Shown here in pieces: positions 49,701 to 54,390 of a stretch of 64,000 nucleotides of DNA. The stretch spans positions 242,605,924-242,669,923 of the forward strand of contig NC_081409.1 in NCBI RefSeq assembly GCF_030272615.1, read 5' to 3'. The position numbers and the translations under genes were made by a program. The notes below the pieces were generated by a model. The model saw nothing but the letters and a program-made list of their open reading frames with translations. It did not search any database and had not been told where the DNA came from. Origin of the DNA: Cryptomeria japonica (taxonomy: Eukaryota > Streptophyta > Pinopsida > Cupressales > Cupressaceae). Each line of letters begins with the position of its first letter. Position 1 is the first letter of the stretch.

Positions 49701-52626
49701 TATTCTACCTTCCTCAACTTCCTTCACATACATTCTGTCAAAAATAAATGCTTAAATATGTATAAACTATAAACCTTTATGATTATTAAAAACCAAGAAG
49801 AAAAGAGCAACATATAGAGATGTAGTAACCCACATCAGAAGATTGAATTTGTCACTGCAACTATCCAAATGGACCAGAATATAATCCTCGATTACTCTTT
49901 CTCCAACCTGAGATAGAAAGACAAGTGAATGCATACTTGTAATTAGTTCCCAAAACACTTGACAGTGAGATCATAAAGTAGTCAGAAACCAAAATAAAAT
50001 TCAACAGTCATAAACAGGTATCACTCAATCAGGGGCAAAGCAAACAGAATCACCCAGTGGCGGTCAACTTACAGCGTAATGGCTTTCAGTTTCCATTCCT
50101 TCCATCATTGGTTGAAAGCGTTCTCCTGTTGTGAAGTATTATAGCTAGTGACATTATTAAAAAGTTTCCCTTAAAAATTACTTTAATTAACATTCTCGAC
50201 AAACTTACTCATAGTCACAACCTCACACCCCTGTAGAAACTAAATTCAATGTAAAATGAACGAGATTCAAGCATACCAATAAACTTCAAGCACTGAAGAC
50301 GGGTGAAGAGGGCATATCGCTTAACTTCATCTAGTATAATCTCTACTCGTTGACACACAAGCTGTGTGCCCACGGCCCCCTTCTGACCTTGATAGAGTTC
50401 ATTATATGTTGATGTCAATTGCAAATATATTTCACGATCACTAGTGTCAATAAGGGCCTGAGAAATACCAGATCACATTTGTCAAATGCAGATAAATACA
50501 ATATATAACAAGGAAGCATTTCTGAATTTAAATACCAGACAAAACACAATTACAACTACAAATAATTAAAAACATTTATCTTAGACTCATGTTAACCGTC
50601 TATCTGTATAATAAAAAGTAAAACAGAAGACACAGCCCATGGATATAAATGAATTCCCATCTATTTAAGTGACTTGAATCCAGCGCATATGTGTGACAGC
50701 TCACGCATATCTATTTTAATATTTCACACATACAATTCTTGTCCAAACTTAAATTATTTGCATTATGTTACACCTATGCAGTCTAGAAAAACAACCACCA
50801 CACCATTAATAGTCTATGGATGTTTTAACCCTACAGTAAGATACCACTACCATAACATTATCGGAAATAATGCTGATCATAATGATTAATATAAAACACT
50901 GTTTTTAAGAGAGGAACCTCCTGTCCTGAAACACCAGTCATGATTGTTCCACTGCTGTAAGCTTATGCGGTAATTGAAGAGGTTAGGAAGACTGCTGTTG
51001 TCATTCTAGAATAGTTATTTAACATTGTTAGAGAGATTTATATTACAATTATCTGTAATCAGTAATCTCAAAGTTAATGAAAGAAATTCATATTTCAAAA
51101 ATTCATTGTCTCATTTAATTTGATTGTCTCACTTTCAATGTAATCAGGATAGTTTTACATGTTTTAAAAAATAAAAAATAAAAAATAAAAAACTGTTATT
51201 TCTCTCTTTTTTTTTAATTTTTTAAATCAGTTTTGCATATTCTGAACTCCAATATTTTAATGAAAATATCTTATCTCTTGGTATGCCAAGAAATTCCCAA
51301 GAAAGATATTTGCTCCTATGTCTAAAACATCAACAAAAACCTCTTGAGTCCTATGCTTTCCCAGACCGCAGATAGATTGCATGCAACATATAGGAGGTCT
51401 GAGCAGTCTAAATATGCATAGCAGAAACTAGGAGAATGTTGTAGAATTATTGCATTGGTATCCACAGTGGTCCACAAAGCTCTCTTGAGATCCACTCTCT
51501 GAAATTTGTATGCCTCATATCAATATTAATGTGAAGAACGGAGATACATTTCCATGCCAAATTTTCCCTTAATGGGTTTATCCAAATTTTCATCACACTG
51601 TAGTCCTTTACATTGCTGATTCATTTCCATTCATTTATTTTCACAAGCAACTCTACATAATGCAGTTTTTTAGCACAATCCTTTAAGTACACCACTAACA
51701 AGTTAGAAACTGTAACATACAATGGCATATTCAATTTGATTATAGATCGTATTGGTATCGTAGCTATTCCTCCATTGTCTGGAAGGATTAAATTTTTAGA
51801 TTTATGCCATTGGCCTAGTTAGGAAGCAGATAGAGCATAAAGGATACCTACCTTTCCAAATAAGATATCTAAAAGAACGTTGAACAAGTATAAGTAGTTC
51901 AGGAATCAAGAGTAGTTTGACTACATACATCAAGTAATGGATGACTTGCAAAAAGAGAAATTCATCAAACTAGAATCAAATGTGACAAGCATTTCTCAAT
52001 CAATGAAAATAGTTGATAAATTCTTAAGGTAAATGGCAGCTTTAACTAGCAAGTTTTGAATTCCTTTGGAACCAATGAAAGAAACCTGCGGTGGCAAAGG
52101 AAAAGCATACCAAAGGTAAACAAAACAAGCAACCATGTACATAAACAAAACAGATACAGGTGACAGAAAAAATTATAATGTTTCCTTGAAGGCAAACAAG
52201 GTTTTCATTAACATAAAAATTTGTGAATTTCCAAAACTACAGTTTACAACCATACAGATGGAACTTGTTTCTCCAGCTCCCTTCAAAGTGCAGACTCGAG
52301 AATAACAGTGACATGAATTACATGTATATTTCTTGTATTTGCAGTTCTGTTTTATCACAGATAACTTCCATTACATGTACCACATATAGAAAACAGAAGT
52401 ACCTTTAATACTATGCCCACAGGAATAAGAAATTCGCGCCTTCTCATCCTGAAAAGGCATAAATAAAATATCAGAAAATATGCACCCAAATTCAAACAGA
52501 CAAAAAAGATTTATGGAAAATATGAACGCTCCCTGCTACAGCACTTACGAAAATCCAAGATTTGCACTACCATTGTGGAGATAATAAAGTCGATTTGTCA
52601 CAGAAGATTGATCTGCCCTTGTACAC
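1227..52626 (-). CDS. NRPA2: RNA polymerase I second-largest subunit, partial gene of 12 exons
   Basis: NRPA2 (RPA2/RPA135) forms, with NRPA1, the catalytic core of nucleolar RNA polymerase I, which transcribes the 45S rRNA genes. Exons in transcription order: 52626-52549, 52448-52403, 50457-50277, 50125-50073, 49907-49834, 46835-46718, 46389-46302, 18924-18809, 2586-2459, 2336-2257, 1759-1518, 1391-1227. All junctions keep phase and no exon has an in-frame stop, giving about 456 residues. They run from the lobe region through the fork ([17 protein letters not shown]) to the Pol I-type domain 4 and the following RFIRPVKN and GPFEQ motifs. The family protein is roughly 1,100-1,200 residues, so the N-terminal fifth and the C-terminal half (hybrid-binding and zinc-binding parts) are missing. 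The subtype follows from [13 protein letters not shown], LDLQQ and [11 protein letters not shown], which fit Pol I better than Pol II or III. The gene looks functional. Confidence 0.93.
1518..1759 (-). CDS. NRPA2: NRPA2 exon, Pol I-specific domain 4
   Basis: This 242-bp exon encodes 80 residues including [40 protein letters not shown] and a [13 protein letters not shown] tail. It matches the Rpa2-type domain 4 that distinguishes Pol I from Pol II and III. The donor is GTAAGT. Confidence 0.94.
2257..2336 (-). CDS. NRPA2: NRPA2 exon, fork motif
   Basis: This 80-bp exon encodes [18 protein letters not shown] and [27 protein letters not shown] is the signature of the RNA_pol_Rpb2_3 (fork) domain. 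The donor is GTAAGT and the acceptor TTGCAG. Confidence 0.96.
2459..2586 (-). CDS. NRPA2: NRPA2 exon, fork region
   Basis: This 128-bp exon encodes [20 protein letters not shown] and [23 protein letters not shown]. This is the invariant A-(E/K)LN--R-LS-FR-VHRG...[10 protein letters not shown] block leading into the fork. The start at 2586 is chosen because it continues the phase after LDLQQ. Confidence 0.95.
2587..3370. other. intronic, short duplicated segment
   Basis: No coding frame is convincing. A diverged direct duplication is visible: sequence around 2862-2935 (TTTTGTTAACATAGTT..., CAAAGAACAAGAAAGGTCT) recurs near 2985-3045. Confidence 0.4.
3371..5040 (+). pseudogene. degenerate coiled-coil ORF, probably retroelement-derived
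   Basis: Fragments of one plus-strand reading direction can be followed: a lysine/serine-rich part (3480-3700), a proline-rich part with an [18 protein letters not shown] segment (3759-4124), and a heptad-like tail (4830-5039, [20 protein letters not shown]) ending in a stop. Stops and shifts separate them. The layout (basic and proline-rich N-part, coiled-coil C-part) resembles the accessory ORF placed after integrase in the gypsy element at 37354-39741, but I see no direct sequence match. Function unknown. Confidence 0.35.
3511..3670. repeat. 80-bp tandem duplication
   Basis: The unit beginning GATAAAGAAGTGAAGC at 3511 is repeated from 3591 with only two or three differences. It lies in the lysine-rich part of the degenerate ORF and 80 is not a multiple of 3, so it shifts frame. 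Confidence 0.9.
5041..5639. other. T-rich non-coding stretch
   Basis: This resembles a 3' untranslated tail after the stop at 5037-5039: T-rich, with no open frame of interest and no clear poly(A) end. Confidence 0.4.
5640..5960. repeat. CATA/CATC tetranucleotide microsatellite
   Basis: About 320 bp of imperfect (CATA)n mixed with CATC and CATG units. The long open frames across it, in several frames and both strands (repeating Tyr-Ile-His), are a by-product of the repeat. Confidence 0.95.
5976..6175 (+). mobile_element. tail fragment of the autonomous hAT family
   Basis: This segment matches the tail that follows the hAT transposase remnant at 17421-18390. Shared are ATTAACATTTGACAA at the start, ATTATGAGGTATTTAAATATTTT in the middle and ACTTAGATT near the end. 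Here the site occupied by a hAT MITE in the other copy (17442-18119) is empty. Upstream the match ends in the microsatellite. Confidence 0.7.
6176..7012. mobile_element. non-autonomous hAT element, copy 1
   Basis: An 837-bp element flanked by a perfect 8-bp target duplication GTTTATAT (6168-6175 and 7013-7020). The ends form an imperfect inverted repeat: CAGTGTTCCACGGG on the left, CCCGTGGTTCACTG on the right. The 8-bp duplication and CAGTG... ends are typical of the hAT superfamily. The interior is GC-rich, dominated by GGGACGG and GAGACGTCTCC motifs, with an AT-rich centre, and codes for nothing recognisable. Open frames through the GACGTC repeats are artefacts. Confidence 0.85.
6670..6990. 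repeat. GAGACGTCTCC-rich imperfect palindromic array
   Basis: This lies within hAT copy 1. Short units built on GAGACGTCTC (itself a palindrome) are repeated in both orientations for about 300 bp, so the stretch can fold on itself. CpG density is far above the surroundings. Confidence 0.8.
7993..8310. repeat. 93-bp direct repeat, two copies 226 bp apart
   Basis: The unit running from GCAATCCTCTACCCTAGGCC to CCATATGAGGTGGTG is present at 7993-8090 and 8219-8310 with about 95% identity. It is non-coding. Confidence 0.85.
9200..9319. repeat. 60-bp tandem duplication
   Basis: Two adjacent copies of a 60-bp unit starting AGAGTTATGGTATGGCATGA and ending GGTAATGCCCCT, differing at one position. 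It is followed by GGGGGCAACACCCCC, a short palindrome similar to the one at 6556-6571 in hAT copy 1. Confidence 0.95.
10899..10905 (-). promoter_or_regulatory. TATA-like box of the 3.2-kb LTR
   Basis: TATAAAA on the minus strand, in the context CTATAAAAGGC. Its position relative to the LTR ends parallels TATATAA at 58437-58443 in the sister LTR. Inferred U3 of about 2.3 kb and R/U5 of about 0.8 kb. Confidence 0.5.
11620..12990. repeat. TTCGGC-rich diverged repeat patch
   Basis: Within the inferred U3 of the 3.2-kb solo LTR, motifs of the type TTTCGGCC/TTTCGGTT plus AAAGAAACTTTT or GCGTGATTCTGGCTC recur irregularly about 20 times. A clean 43-bp tandem duplication lies at 12312-12397 (CAGTTATTCTCATTTTCGG). 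It replaces, in position, the hairpin array of the sister LTR. Confidence 0.75.
13252..13671. other. non-coding, nothing recognised
   Basis: AT-rich intron sequence between the solo LTR and the GT microsatellite, with no open frame or repeat pairing visible. Confidence 0.4.
13672..13713. repeat. (GT)n microsatellite
   Basis: About 21 uninterrupted GT units. Confidence 0.98.
13714..14538. other. non-coding, possible 5' part of hAT element
   Basis: No coding frame is supported. It precedes the hAT transposase start and could hold that element's 5' end. No inverted terminal repeat was found. CCCAAG/CTTGGG-type short repeats occur around 13990-14110. Confidence 0.35.
14678..14714. repeat. perfect-arm hairpin
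   Basis: Arms GGGGTTCGGAT and ATCCGAACCCC enclose TGCCTTAAGGCA, itself a palindrome. It lies directly after the first hAT coding block, where the frame is lost. Confidence 0.8.
15172..15350. repeat. 57-bp tandem repeat, three copies
   Basis: TACTGCAAATCTGATTACAA starts at 15189, 15246 and 15303, each followed by a block ending in TTTAATCTATGTTG or a variant. The third copy is more diverged. Confidence 0.92.
17403..17441 (+). mobile_element. hAT 3' tail, upstream of the MITE insertion
   Basis: The 3' non-coding tail of the autonomous hAT begins after the stop at 17400. Its ATTAACATTTGACAA matches 5980 onwards. The tail resumes at 18120 after the inserted MITE. Confidence 0.6.
17442..18119. 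mobile_element. non-autonomous hAT element, copy 2
   Basis: A 678-bp element of the same family as 6176-7012. The left end CTATTTCCACGACATC and right end CATGTAAGACAG are degenerate terminal repeats. The interior begins GGGGACGGGGAGAAGGGA and ends in GGGGACA-type motifs. It is flanked by an 8-bp duplication with one mismatch, ACAATTCA (17434-17441) and ACAAATCA (18120-18127). The matching unoccupied sequence at 5980-6000 confirms the insertion site. Confidence 0.75.
18120..18390 (+). mobile_element. hAT 3' tail, downstream of the MITE insertion
   Basis: Continuation of the tail shared with 5996-6175: AAATTATGAGGTATTTAAATA, TTTTTATATT and AACTTAGATT. The true 3' end of the autonomous element was not identified. 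Confidence 0.6.
18391..18808. other. intron 3' to the hAT tail
   Basis: AT-rich, with no feature other than the NRPA2 donor at its edge (position 18808 on the minus strand). Confidence 0.4.
18809..18924 (-). CDS. NRPA2: NRPA2 isolated exon between two giant introns
   Basis: This 116-bp exon encodes [20 protein letters not shown] and [18 protein letters not shown], ending in the conserved SGLDLQQ. It sits alone among transposons, 27.4 kb from its upstream neighbour and 16.2 kb from its downstream neighbour. The acceptor is TTTACAG and the donor GTGTGA. Confidence 0.93.
19260..19345. repeat. copy of the ACTCGC-type repeat end
   Basis: GCGAGTACTCGC and GAGTGACTCGCAAG resemble the right end of the candidate element at 9640-9710 (GCGAGTAATCACCGAGTTTGTC). 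Probably a fragment of the same family. Confidence 0.35.
19346..20200 (+). pseudogene. Ty3/gypsy internal remnant with G-patch-like segment
   Basis: A frame from 19446 encodes [20 protein letters not shown], which resembles the G-patch-like stretch (GLGK..QGI..PI) near the pol protease/RT junction of some plant gypsy elements. Further on, [13 protein letters not shown] and, after a frameshift, [12 protein letters not shown] resemble the H..T..C..L...IQ.LID.G segment of the same region. No RT follows. It is decayed and truncated. Confidence 0.45.
20201..20788. other. non-coding repeat-derived sequence
   Basis: No coding frame is supported. The phrases TTTCCATGCTTGGCGGGCA (20460) and TCCCTATGCTTGGAGGGCA (20683) are weakly repeated. 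Confidence 0.35.
20789..22760. mobile_element. LTR-like sequence starting TGTAATGTCCCC
   Basis: TGTAATGTCCCCTTTTGG at 20789 also occurs at 7707 and looks like an LTR start (TG). The interior holds a short GT run (20972-20991), an AT-rich block at 21530-21650 and the repeats at 21690-21960. I could not find an unambiguous 3' end or a target duplication, so the limits are approximate. Confidence 0.35.
21685..21960. repeat. CTTATACGAG...GAAACCAGAC repeat cluster
   Basis: About six imperfect units of 35-45 bp built on GTCTTATACGAGATGCT and CTCGAAACCAGAC. A looser series AACTTGCTAGAC/CAGCTTGCTAG follows to about 22170. Confidence 0.8.
22909..22922 (+). promoter_or_regulatory. TATA-like box of an LTR-like leader
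   Basis: CATATATAAAGACATC precedes a leader of repeated CATTCAT/CATCATCAAA, a layout common in plant LTR R/U5 regions. The surrounding 22760-23600 has no intact gene. The assignment is an inference. Confidence 0.3.
22923..24740. other. repeat-derived, no gene recognised
   Basis: A frame at 23072-23440 is open for 122 codons but shows no family motif. The rest is AT-rich. Confidence 0.35.
24741..27060. other. G-rich-strand repeat-derived region, no gene recognised
   Basis: The plus strand is rich in GAGTTG/GTGTTGAGG motifs. Phrases such as ACTGTCC(T/C)AA.ATG recur at about 25982, 26150 and 26341, suggesting diverged local repeats. A segment near 26880-27050 looks like a former leader (CACTTCCAGAAGGAAGGTGTG) but cannot be assigned. 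Confidence 0.35.
27365..28170. repeat. diverged direct duplication of about 330 bp
   Basis: GACCACAAGTTGGCAAACTTCAC (27580) recurs as GACCACAAGTTGGAAAAGTTCAC (27840). The following CTCTACAAATCATC and AAGTATAATGTGACATGCAATCATCA segments recur as CTCTACAAACCATC and AATATAATGTACTATACAATCATCA. Both copies are non-coding and about 75-80% alike over the matched parts. Confidence 0.65.
28448..29048 (+). pseudogene. Copia gag, C-terminal part with zinc knuckle
   Basis: [38 protein letters not shown] and a zinc knuckle [11 protein letters not shown] (CX4HX4C with the first Cys pair degenerate: Y/F-S-C-N-K) identify Copia gag of the UBN2 type. The first about 125 residues are missing here and are found instead at 44079-44423. 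The frame ends with a TAA at 29047, with pol continuing beyond it. Confidence 0.85.
29049..30410 (+). pseudogene. Copia protease and integrase, broken
   Basis: The aspartic protease motif [10 protein letters not shown] (about 29187) is intact, but a stop follows at about 29240. GAG-pre-integrase ([11 protein letters not shown]) and the zinc-binding [11 protein letters not shown] are present. Of the integrase D-D-E residues, LIDDYSK and RSDRGGEF are kept. The expected glutamate after the TPQQN motif is a lysine (VVKRKNRT, about 30047), so the enzyme would be inactive. The frame shifts near 30400 and is then cut by the gypsy insertion at 30467. Confidence 0.85.
30462..30466. repeat. target duplication of the gypsy element, left
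   Basis: AAGGA, repeated exactly at 40133-40137. Removing the element with one copy brings the two halves of Copia pol together in one reading frame. Confidence 0.95.
30467..30745 (+). repeat. gypsy 5' LTR
   Basis: Begins TGTTGTCGGGTAATTAAG and ends TTGGCAAAACA. It holds an inverted GTTGTCGACA segment and a TATA-like TATATAT at 30575-30581. Confidence 0.95.
30746..30765 (+). promoter_or_regulatory. candidate primer-binding site of the gypsy element
   Basis: TTTGGCATCGTTGCCTAGAC lies directly after the LTR. It resembles the TGGCGCCGTTGCC type of site seen in Athila/Tat elements. The tRNA match is not verified. Confidence 0.5.
30802..31170 (+). pseudogene. small 5' ORF before gag
   Basis: A 123-codon frame starting [20 protein letters not shown], broken once by TAG at 31096-31098 and ending at 31168-31170. 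It is acidic and helix-prone, with [20 protein letters not shown]. No family is recognised. It precedes gag by about 150 bp. It could be a leader ORF or part of an originally spliced or shifted gag. Confidence 0.45.
31319..33966 (+). pseudogene. gypsy gag and protease
   Basis: The start at 31319 follows a leader. Highly charged N-terminal helices ([20 protein letters not shown]) precede a retrotransposon gag core ([28 protein letters not shown]). A one-base frameshift near 32010 moves the frame, which continues as [20 protein letters not shown]. Zinc knuckles follow at [14 protein letters not shown] and [14 protein letters not shown], with a further degenerate one before them ([14 protein letters not shown]). 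The protease (about 33190-33560) has [13 protein letters not shown], with W where most relatives have G/S/T, and LGRGWL. TAA at 33964-33966 separates it from RT in the same frame. Confidence 0.88.
33967..36748 (+). pseudogene. gypsy reverse transcriptase, RNase H and integrase
   Basis: In the same frame as gag-protease. RT (about 34130-34760) shows [25 protein letters not shown] and the catalytic AFLDDWSIY. RNase H (about 35020-35380) has [21 protein letters not shown] and FYVDHQAL. Integrase has a zinc H-H-C-C ([18 protein letters not shown]), D in GLDFIGPL, D in SDRGGHF and E in [11 protein letters not shown], so D-D-E is complete. TAG at 36286 falls inside the conserved TTG-TPF motif. Another frameshift near 36350-36386 precedes the C-terminal beta-rich tail ([17 protein letters not shown]). 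No chromodomain. Confidence 0.92.
36749..37353 (+). promoter_or_regulatory. GTACGG-motif spacer between integrase and the extra ORF
   Basis: A 600-bp AT- and A-rich spacer with about 14 occurrences of CCGTAC/GTACGG, several as the palindrome CCGTACGG, against a poly(A/T)-like background. The same motif also appears at 30791, 31179 and 31304 in the 5' leader. It could be a protein-binding cluster or promoter for the downstream ORF. That is inference. Confidence 0.4.
37354..39741 (+). pseudogene. gypsy extra ORF, unknown protein
   Basis: One 796-codon frame begins [20 protein letters not shown] and is interrupted by TAG (38674), TAG (39283) and TGA (39316) but no frameshift. The first about 330 residues are a globular, mixed region ([39 protein letters not shown]). 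Then come acidic Ser-rich and Pro/Gly-rich linkers, and a C-terminal coiled coil ([40 protein letters not shown]) ending in a proline-rich tail. No membrane segment or signal peptide is seen, so an envelope role is not supported. The DFERVFGIP segment faintly recalls plant mobile-domain proteins. Function unknown. Confidence 0.7.
39843..39853 (+). promoter_or_regulatory. polypurine tract of the gypsy element
   Basis: GGGGGGGATGA immediately precedes the 3' LTR, the expected plus-strand primer position. Confidence 0.8.
39854..40132 (+). repeat. gypsy 3' LTR
   Basis: 279 bp, 272 identical to the 5' LTR. Ends GGCAAAACA, followed by AAGGA. Confidence 0.95.
40138..41886 (+). pseudogene. Copia reverse transcriptase and RNase H, broken
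   Basis: It continues the Copia pol frame across the gypsy insertion. Visible are [43 protein letters not shown], the [11 protein letters not shown] motif, VFVDDIIF in a shifted frame (about 40950) and the RNase H blocks [10 protein letters not shown] and [14 protein letters not shown]. It ends with [12 protein letters not shown] and a stop at 41884. Stops at 40462 and about 41075, and frameshifts near 40690, 40950 and 41420, break it. Confidence 0.92.
41887..42235 (+). other. Copia 3' untranslated region with polypurine tracts
   Basis: Three purine-rich tracts of the type TCAAAGGGGGA/TCAAAAGGGGAGA lie at about 42051, 42122 and 42220. The last one directly precedes the LTR and is the probable plus-strand primer. 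Confidence 0.65.
42236..44022 (+). repeat. composite Copia LTR, two overlapping copies
   Basis: Starts TGTTAGAGATTG after the polypurine tract and ends TTGTTGCCAACA before the primer-binding site. Inside, a block at 42291-42353 (GATGTCAACATATTC...) recurs at 43535-43597, and 43140-43525 recurs at 43598-43985 at roughly 90% identity. The unique 0.8 kb between (42354-43130) is missing from the second copy. So a full LTR is followed by a second, internally deleted one. Confidence 0.65.
44025..44036 (+). promoter_or_regulatory. Copia primer-binding site (initiator Met-tRNA)
   Basis: TGGTATCAGAGC, the standard site complementary to the 3' end of plant initiator methionine tRNA, two bases after the LTR end CA. 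Confidence 0.93.
44079..44423 (+). pseudogene. Copia gag, N-terminal part
   Basis: [20 protein letters not shown] and [13 protein letters not shown] are the conserved start of Copia gag. There is an in-frame TAG at 44187. [20 protein letters not shown] and [14 protein letters not shown] follow. Homology stops at about KIAKL (44408), just before the region present at 28448. Confidence 0.85.
44424..46301. other. intron sequence with AT-rich block
   Basis: No gene. A strongly AT-rich stretch (45590-45770) holds a tandem duplication of about 60 bp (TTAATATATTAATAATTAAT at 45650 and 45703). The remainder up to the exon donor shows nothing recognisable. Confidence 0.5.
46302..46389 (-). CDS. NRPA2: NRPA2 exon before the 27-kb intron
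   Basis: This 88-bp exon encodes [20 protein letters not shown] and TSSEFVLQD. It starts with the conserved EKLEEWL helix and ends one base into a codon. The donor is GTAGGA, a weaker than usual 5' splice site for the longest intron seen. The phase matches the exon at 18924. Confidence 0.9.
46718..46835 (-). CDS. NRPA2: NRPA2 exon
   Basis: This 118-bp exon encodes [20 protein letters not shown], then [19 protein letters not shown]. The PDNPD-LQN-E-L-PGH motif is strongly diagnostic of RPA2. The acceptor is TTTTCAG and the donor GTATAT. Confidence 0.95.
46836..47940. other. NRPA2 intron, nothing recognised
   Basis: AT-rich. First part of a 2,998-bp intron that also carries the SINE and hAT MITE. 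Confidence 0.45.
47941..48112 (+). mobile_element. tRNA-derived SINE
   Basis: A box-like TGGTTAAGTTG at 47953-47963 and a perfect B box GGTTCAAACCC at 47985-47995 are spaced as in a tRNA promoter. A tRNA-unrelated body (GGGGATGAGGTCCCCC) and an A-rich end CTTACAAAAAATT follow. It cannot be a working tRNA gene because the cloverleaf is not closed. No clear target duplication was found. Confidence 0.6.
48165..48861. mobile_element. non-autonomous hAT element, copy 3
   Basis: 697 bp with inverted ends CTATGTTCCGCGG and CCGTGGAACATAG (one internal mismatch). It is flanked by an 8-bp duplication with one difference, AAACTCGG (48157-48164) and AAACTCAG (48862-48869). The GC-rich interior with GGGGACG motifs and an AT-rich centre matches copies 1 and 2. 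It sits in the NRPA2 intron between exons 46835 and 49834. Confidence 0.85.
48870..49833. other. NRPA2 intron, nothing recognised
   Basis: AT-rich intron sequence with no repeat pairing or coding frame that I trust. Confidence 0.45.
49834..49907 (-). CDS. NRPA2: NRPA2 exon
   Basis: This 74-bp exon encodes [16 protein letters not shown] and CSDKFNLL, matching the conserved DY-FVHL...DKFNLL segment. It ends two bases into an isoleucine codon that is completed by the first base of the exon at 46835. Confidence 0.92.
50073..50125 (-). CDS. NRPA2: NRPA2 exon
   Basis: This 53-bp exon encodes [18 protein letters not shown], equivalent to the GxHFQPV segment that follows the LFTR..C helix. It is separated by a 151-bp intron from the previous exon and 165 bp from the next. 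The donor is GTAAGT. Confidence 0.85.
50277..50457 (-). CDS. NRPA2: NRPA2 exon
   Basis: This 181-bp exon encodes [16 protein letters not shown] and continues to EKGAVGTQL-like ([10 protein letters not shown]), IILDEV and [12 protein letters not shown]. These are hallmark segments of RPA2 between the lobe and domain 3. The donor is GTATGC and the acceptor CAG. Confidence 0.93.
50458..52402 (-). other. NRPA2 1.9-kb intron
   Basis: Contains a possible coiled-coil ORF remnant on the plus strand at about 51880-52150 ([20 protein letters not shown]), in style like 4830-5039, and otherwise AT-rich sequence. Confidence 0.45.
52403..52448 (-). CDS. NRPA2: NRPA2 exon
   Basis: This 46-bp micro-exon encodes [15 protein letters not shown] and corresponds to the conserved (R)REYLLPVG-VLKAL strand. 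It joins the previous exon across a 100-bp intron and the next across 1,945 bp. The acceptor is CAG and the donor GTACTT. Confidence 0.9.
52549..52626 (-). CDS. NRPA2: NRPA2 exon, most upstream one found
   Basis: This 78-bp exon is bounded by CAG at its acceptor and GTAAGT at its donor. It encodes [19 protein letters not shown] followed by SANLGF, the lobe-region segment around the conserved DQSS motif. It begins in phase with two bases of the codon supplied upstream. No preceding exon (expected to carry the KAVV-R type motif) was found between 52627 and 64000. Confidence 0.9.
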
Positions 52627-53120
52627 CTGGGGAAAGAAATATGCTGTAAAAATACTTACAACTGAAATTTTTCCAACTCAATGGCAAATTCACCATAAAG
52701 TCAAAAATGATGACACTATATAGAAAGCAGCATGTTATTGTGATGCTTATATTGTTAACCGGAACATGTTGAATATTCCTTGTTTCAGTATCGTATATCA
52801 CTTAAGATTTCATAAAATAGACAGAAAATAAATAAAATAAAATATATTTCCCATCTCAGATTCATGTCCAAGAGGTTTTTTGCAGTTTTCATTCAAGTTA
52901 ATCTCATATCTGAATGTCAATCTCAGATCAACAATCAATTTTAGTATTACAGCTTCAAATACCTCTAATAAAAAGATTCCTTAATACTTCATCTCTCTGT
53001 CTGATCTGTAAATATTTCTATAAATAAGCTTTGATAGACGGGTCAGACATCTGCAATTTTGTAATCTAGATATCAATTAGTATGAAGATTCATTTATTTT
53101 GCTTCTACAACCTTAATATC

Positions 53121-53268
53121 CTCGGCCAACTCTCTATCAAAGGCCAACTCTAATCTCCTCAGCCAACTCTCTATCAAAGACCAACTCTAATCTCCTCAGC
53201 CAACTCTCTATCAAAGGCGAACTCTAATCTCCTCGGCCAGCTCTATATCAAAGGCCCTCAAGATCCTA
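53121..53268. repeat. 37-bp tandem repeat, four copies
   Basis: CTCGGCCAACTCTCTATCAA units start at 53121, 53158, 53195 and 53232. The last is more diverged. Confidence 0.95.
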
Positions 53269-53403
53269 GATTCTTCTGCATTGCACTCCACTTTTTGGGA
53301 TGGCTGCTCAAAGGCTGTTAACAATGTGCCCACCACCACACTTAAACTCGTTGATGCTTTGTCACCTCTCCACTATCTATGGCCATAGATTGTTGATAAA
53401 TCA

Positions 53404-54330
53404 TCTTGCATTATGATGGCAGCTTTGAATCAGGAAGCATTATTAACTATCTATACTTGAGTTACTGTGTAAGTTTCAAAATCTTTGGCCATGCGTATCT
53501 TTCAAAGGTGCTTTGTACTTTACCCCAAAACAGAGGGATTTGTATAGCAATCTATGATACAACTAAAGATCAACAGGCCCTTTTGGAGGGGATAATTGGC
53601 ATCGGAGATCGTTATTGAAAAGTATTAAGCCATGCTATATGGATTTCCATCCTTCGACTGCCTCCTTTACCCTGGTGCCAATTTGAGTGTGGCTTCCCAA
53701 TCTACCACTCCATTTCTAGCATTTCTAGCATCTAGCCAGCCTGAATCTATAGGTGATGCCTTGATCAAGTTTATTCGTTCTTCTCCTAAAACATTATCTA
53801 GGTATTTGATGAACTTTGTTCAAATCTTCATTGAAATGGATTTTTCAAATGGTCCACTTGAGGAGATAAAGCTAAAATTCAGTAAGAGAGTTGGTCTCAA
53901 CCTTTGTATTATGAAACGATAGTGTTTCAATTGCCATCCACGCTTCACCCATTGTCATATGGCTGGAGACTAAATGATGCTGACCTAGATCACTTTCATG
54001 TCTGGGCTAAAGACTCTTCTCCCTTTATGCTGGTTTCTCAAATCACTTGATCAATTAGCTAGAACATTGGGGCGGTCTCCTTGCTTCCTGATTGCTCCTC
54101 TACAAACAAGCACTTTCACAACATGTCCTATGAAGAAGCCCACCGCTTAGCCTTCTCCTTCATACTTTGATGTGGTGAAATCTTCATCAACTTTGGGTGA
54201 TTTTGGACAAAAAATTGTTGCCTCCCTCTCCTAAAGCTGGTAGTTCACGTCTTGGTCCCCCTACTTTTGTGAGTTAGACTCCCTTTGACCCCTCAAGGGC
54301 TCCAAAGGCTAAGACGGATTCATTAGCATT
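53404..54330 (+). pseudogene. probable LINE ORF1-like (DUF4283) remnant
   Basis: ESIGDALIKFIRSSPKTLSR and NFVQIFIEMDFSNGPLEEIK match the pattern of plant DUF4283/zf-CCHC_4 proteins that accompany LINEs (IG.ALG.FI...T......F.R..VE.DL..PLP..I). After a frameshift, QPLYYETIVFQLP and CHPRFTHCHMAGD fit the following (Y/E)-L-F.C..C...GH region with its knuckle decayed. Several stops. Confidence 0.45.
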
Positions 54331-54390
54331 TTAATAACTTCATATGGGCTTTGTTAATCTTATTCTACAATAGATTTGGATATCATCTTC

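Noticed and set aside
50916-50960. Possible extra NRPA2 exon on the minus strand
   Set aside because: The translated segment does not match the family, and the flanking exons already join in phase without it.
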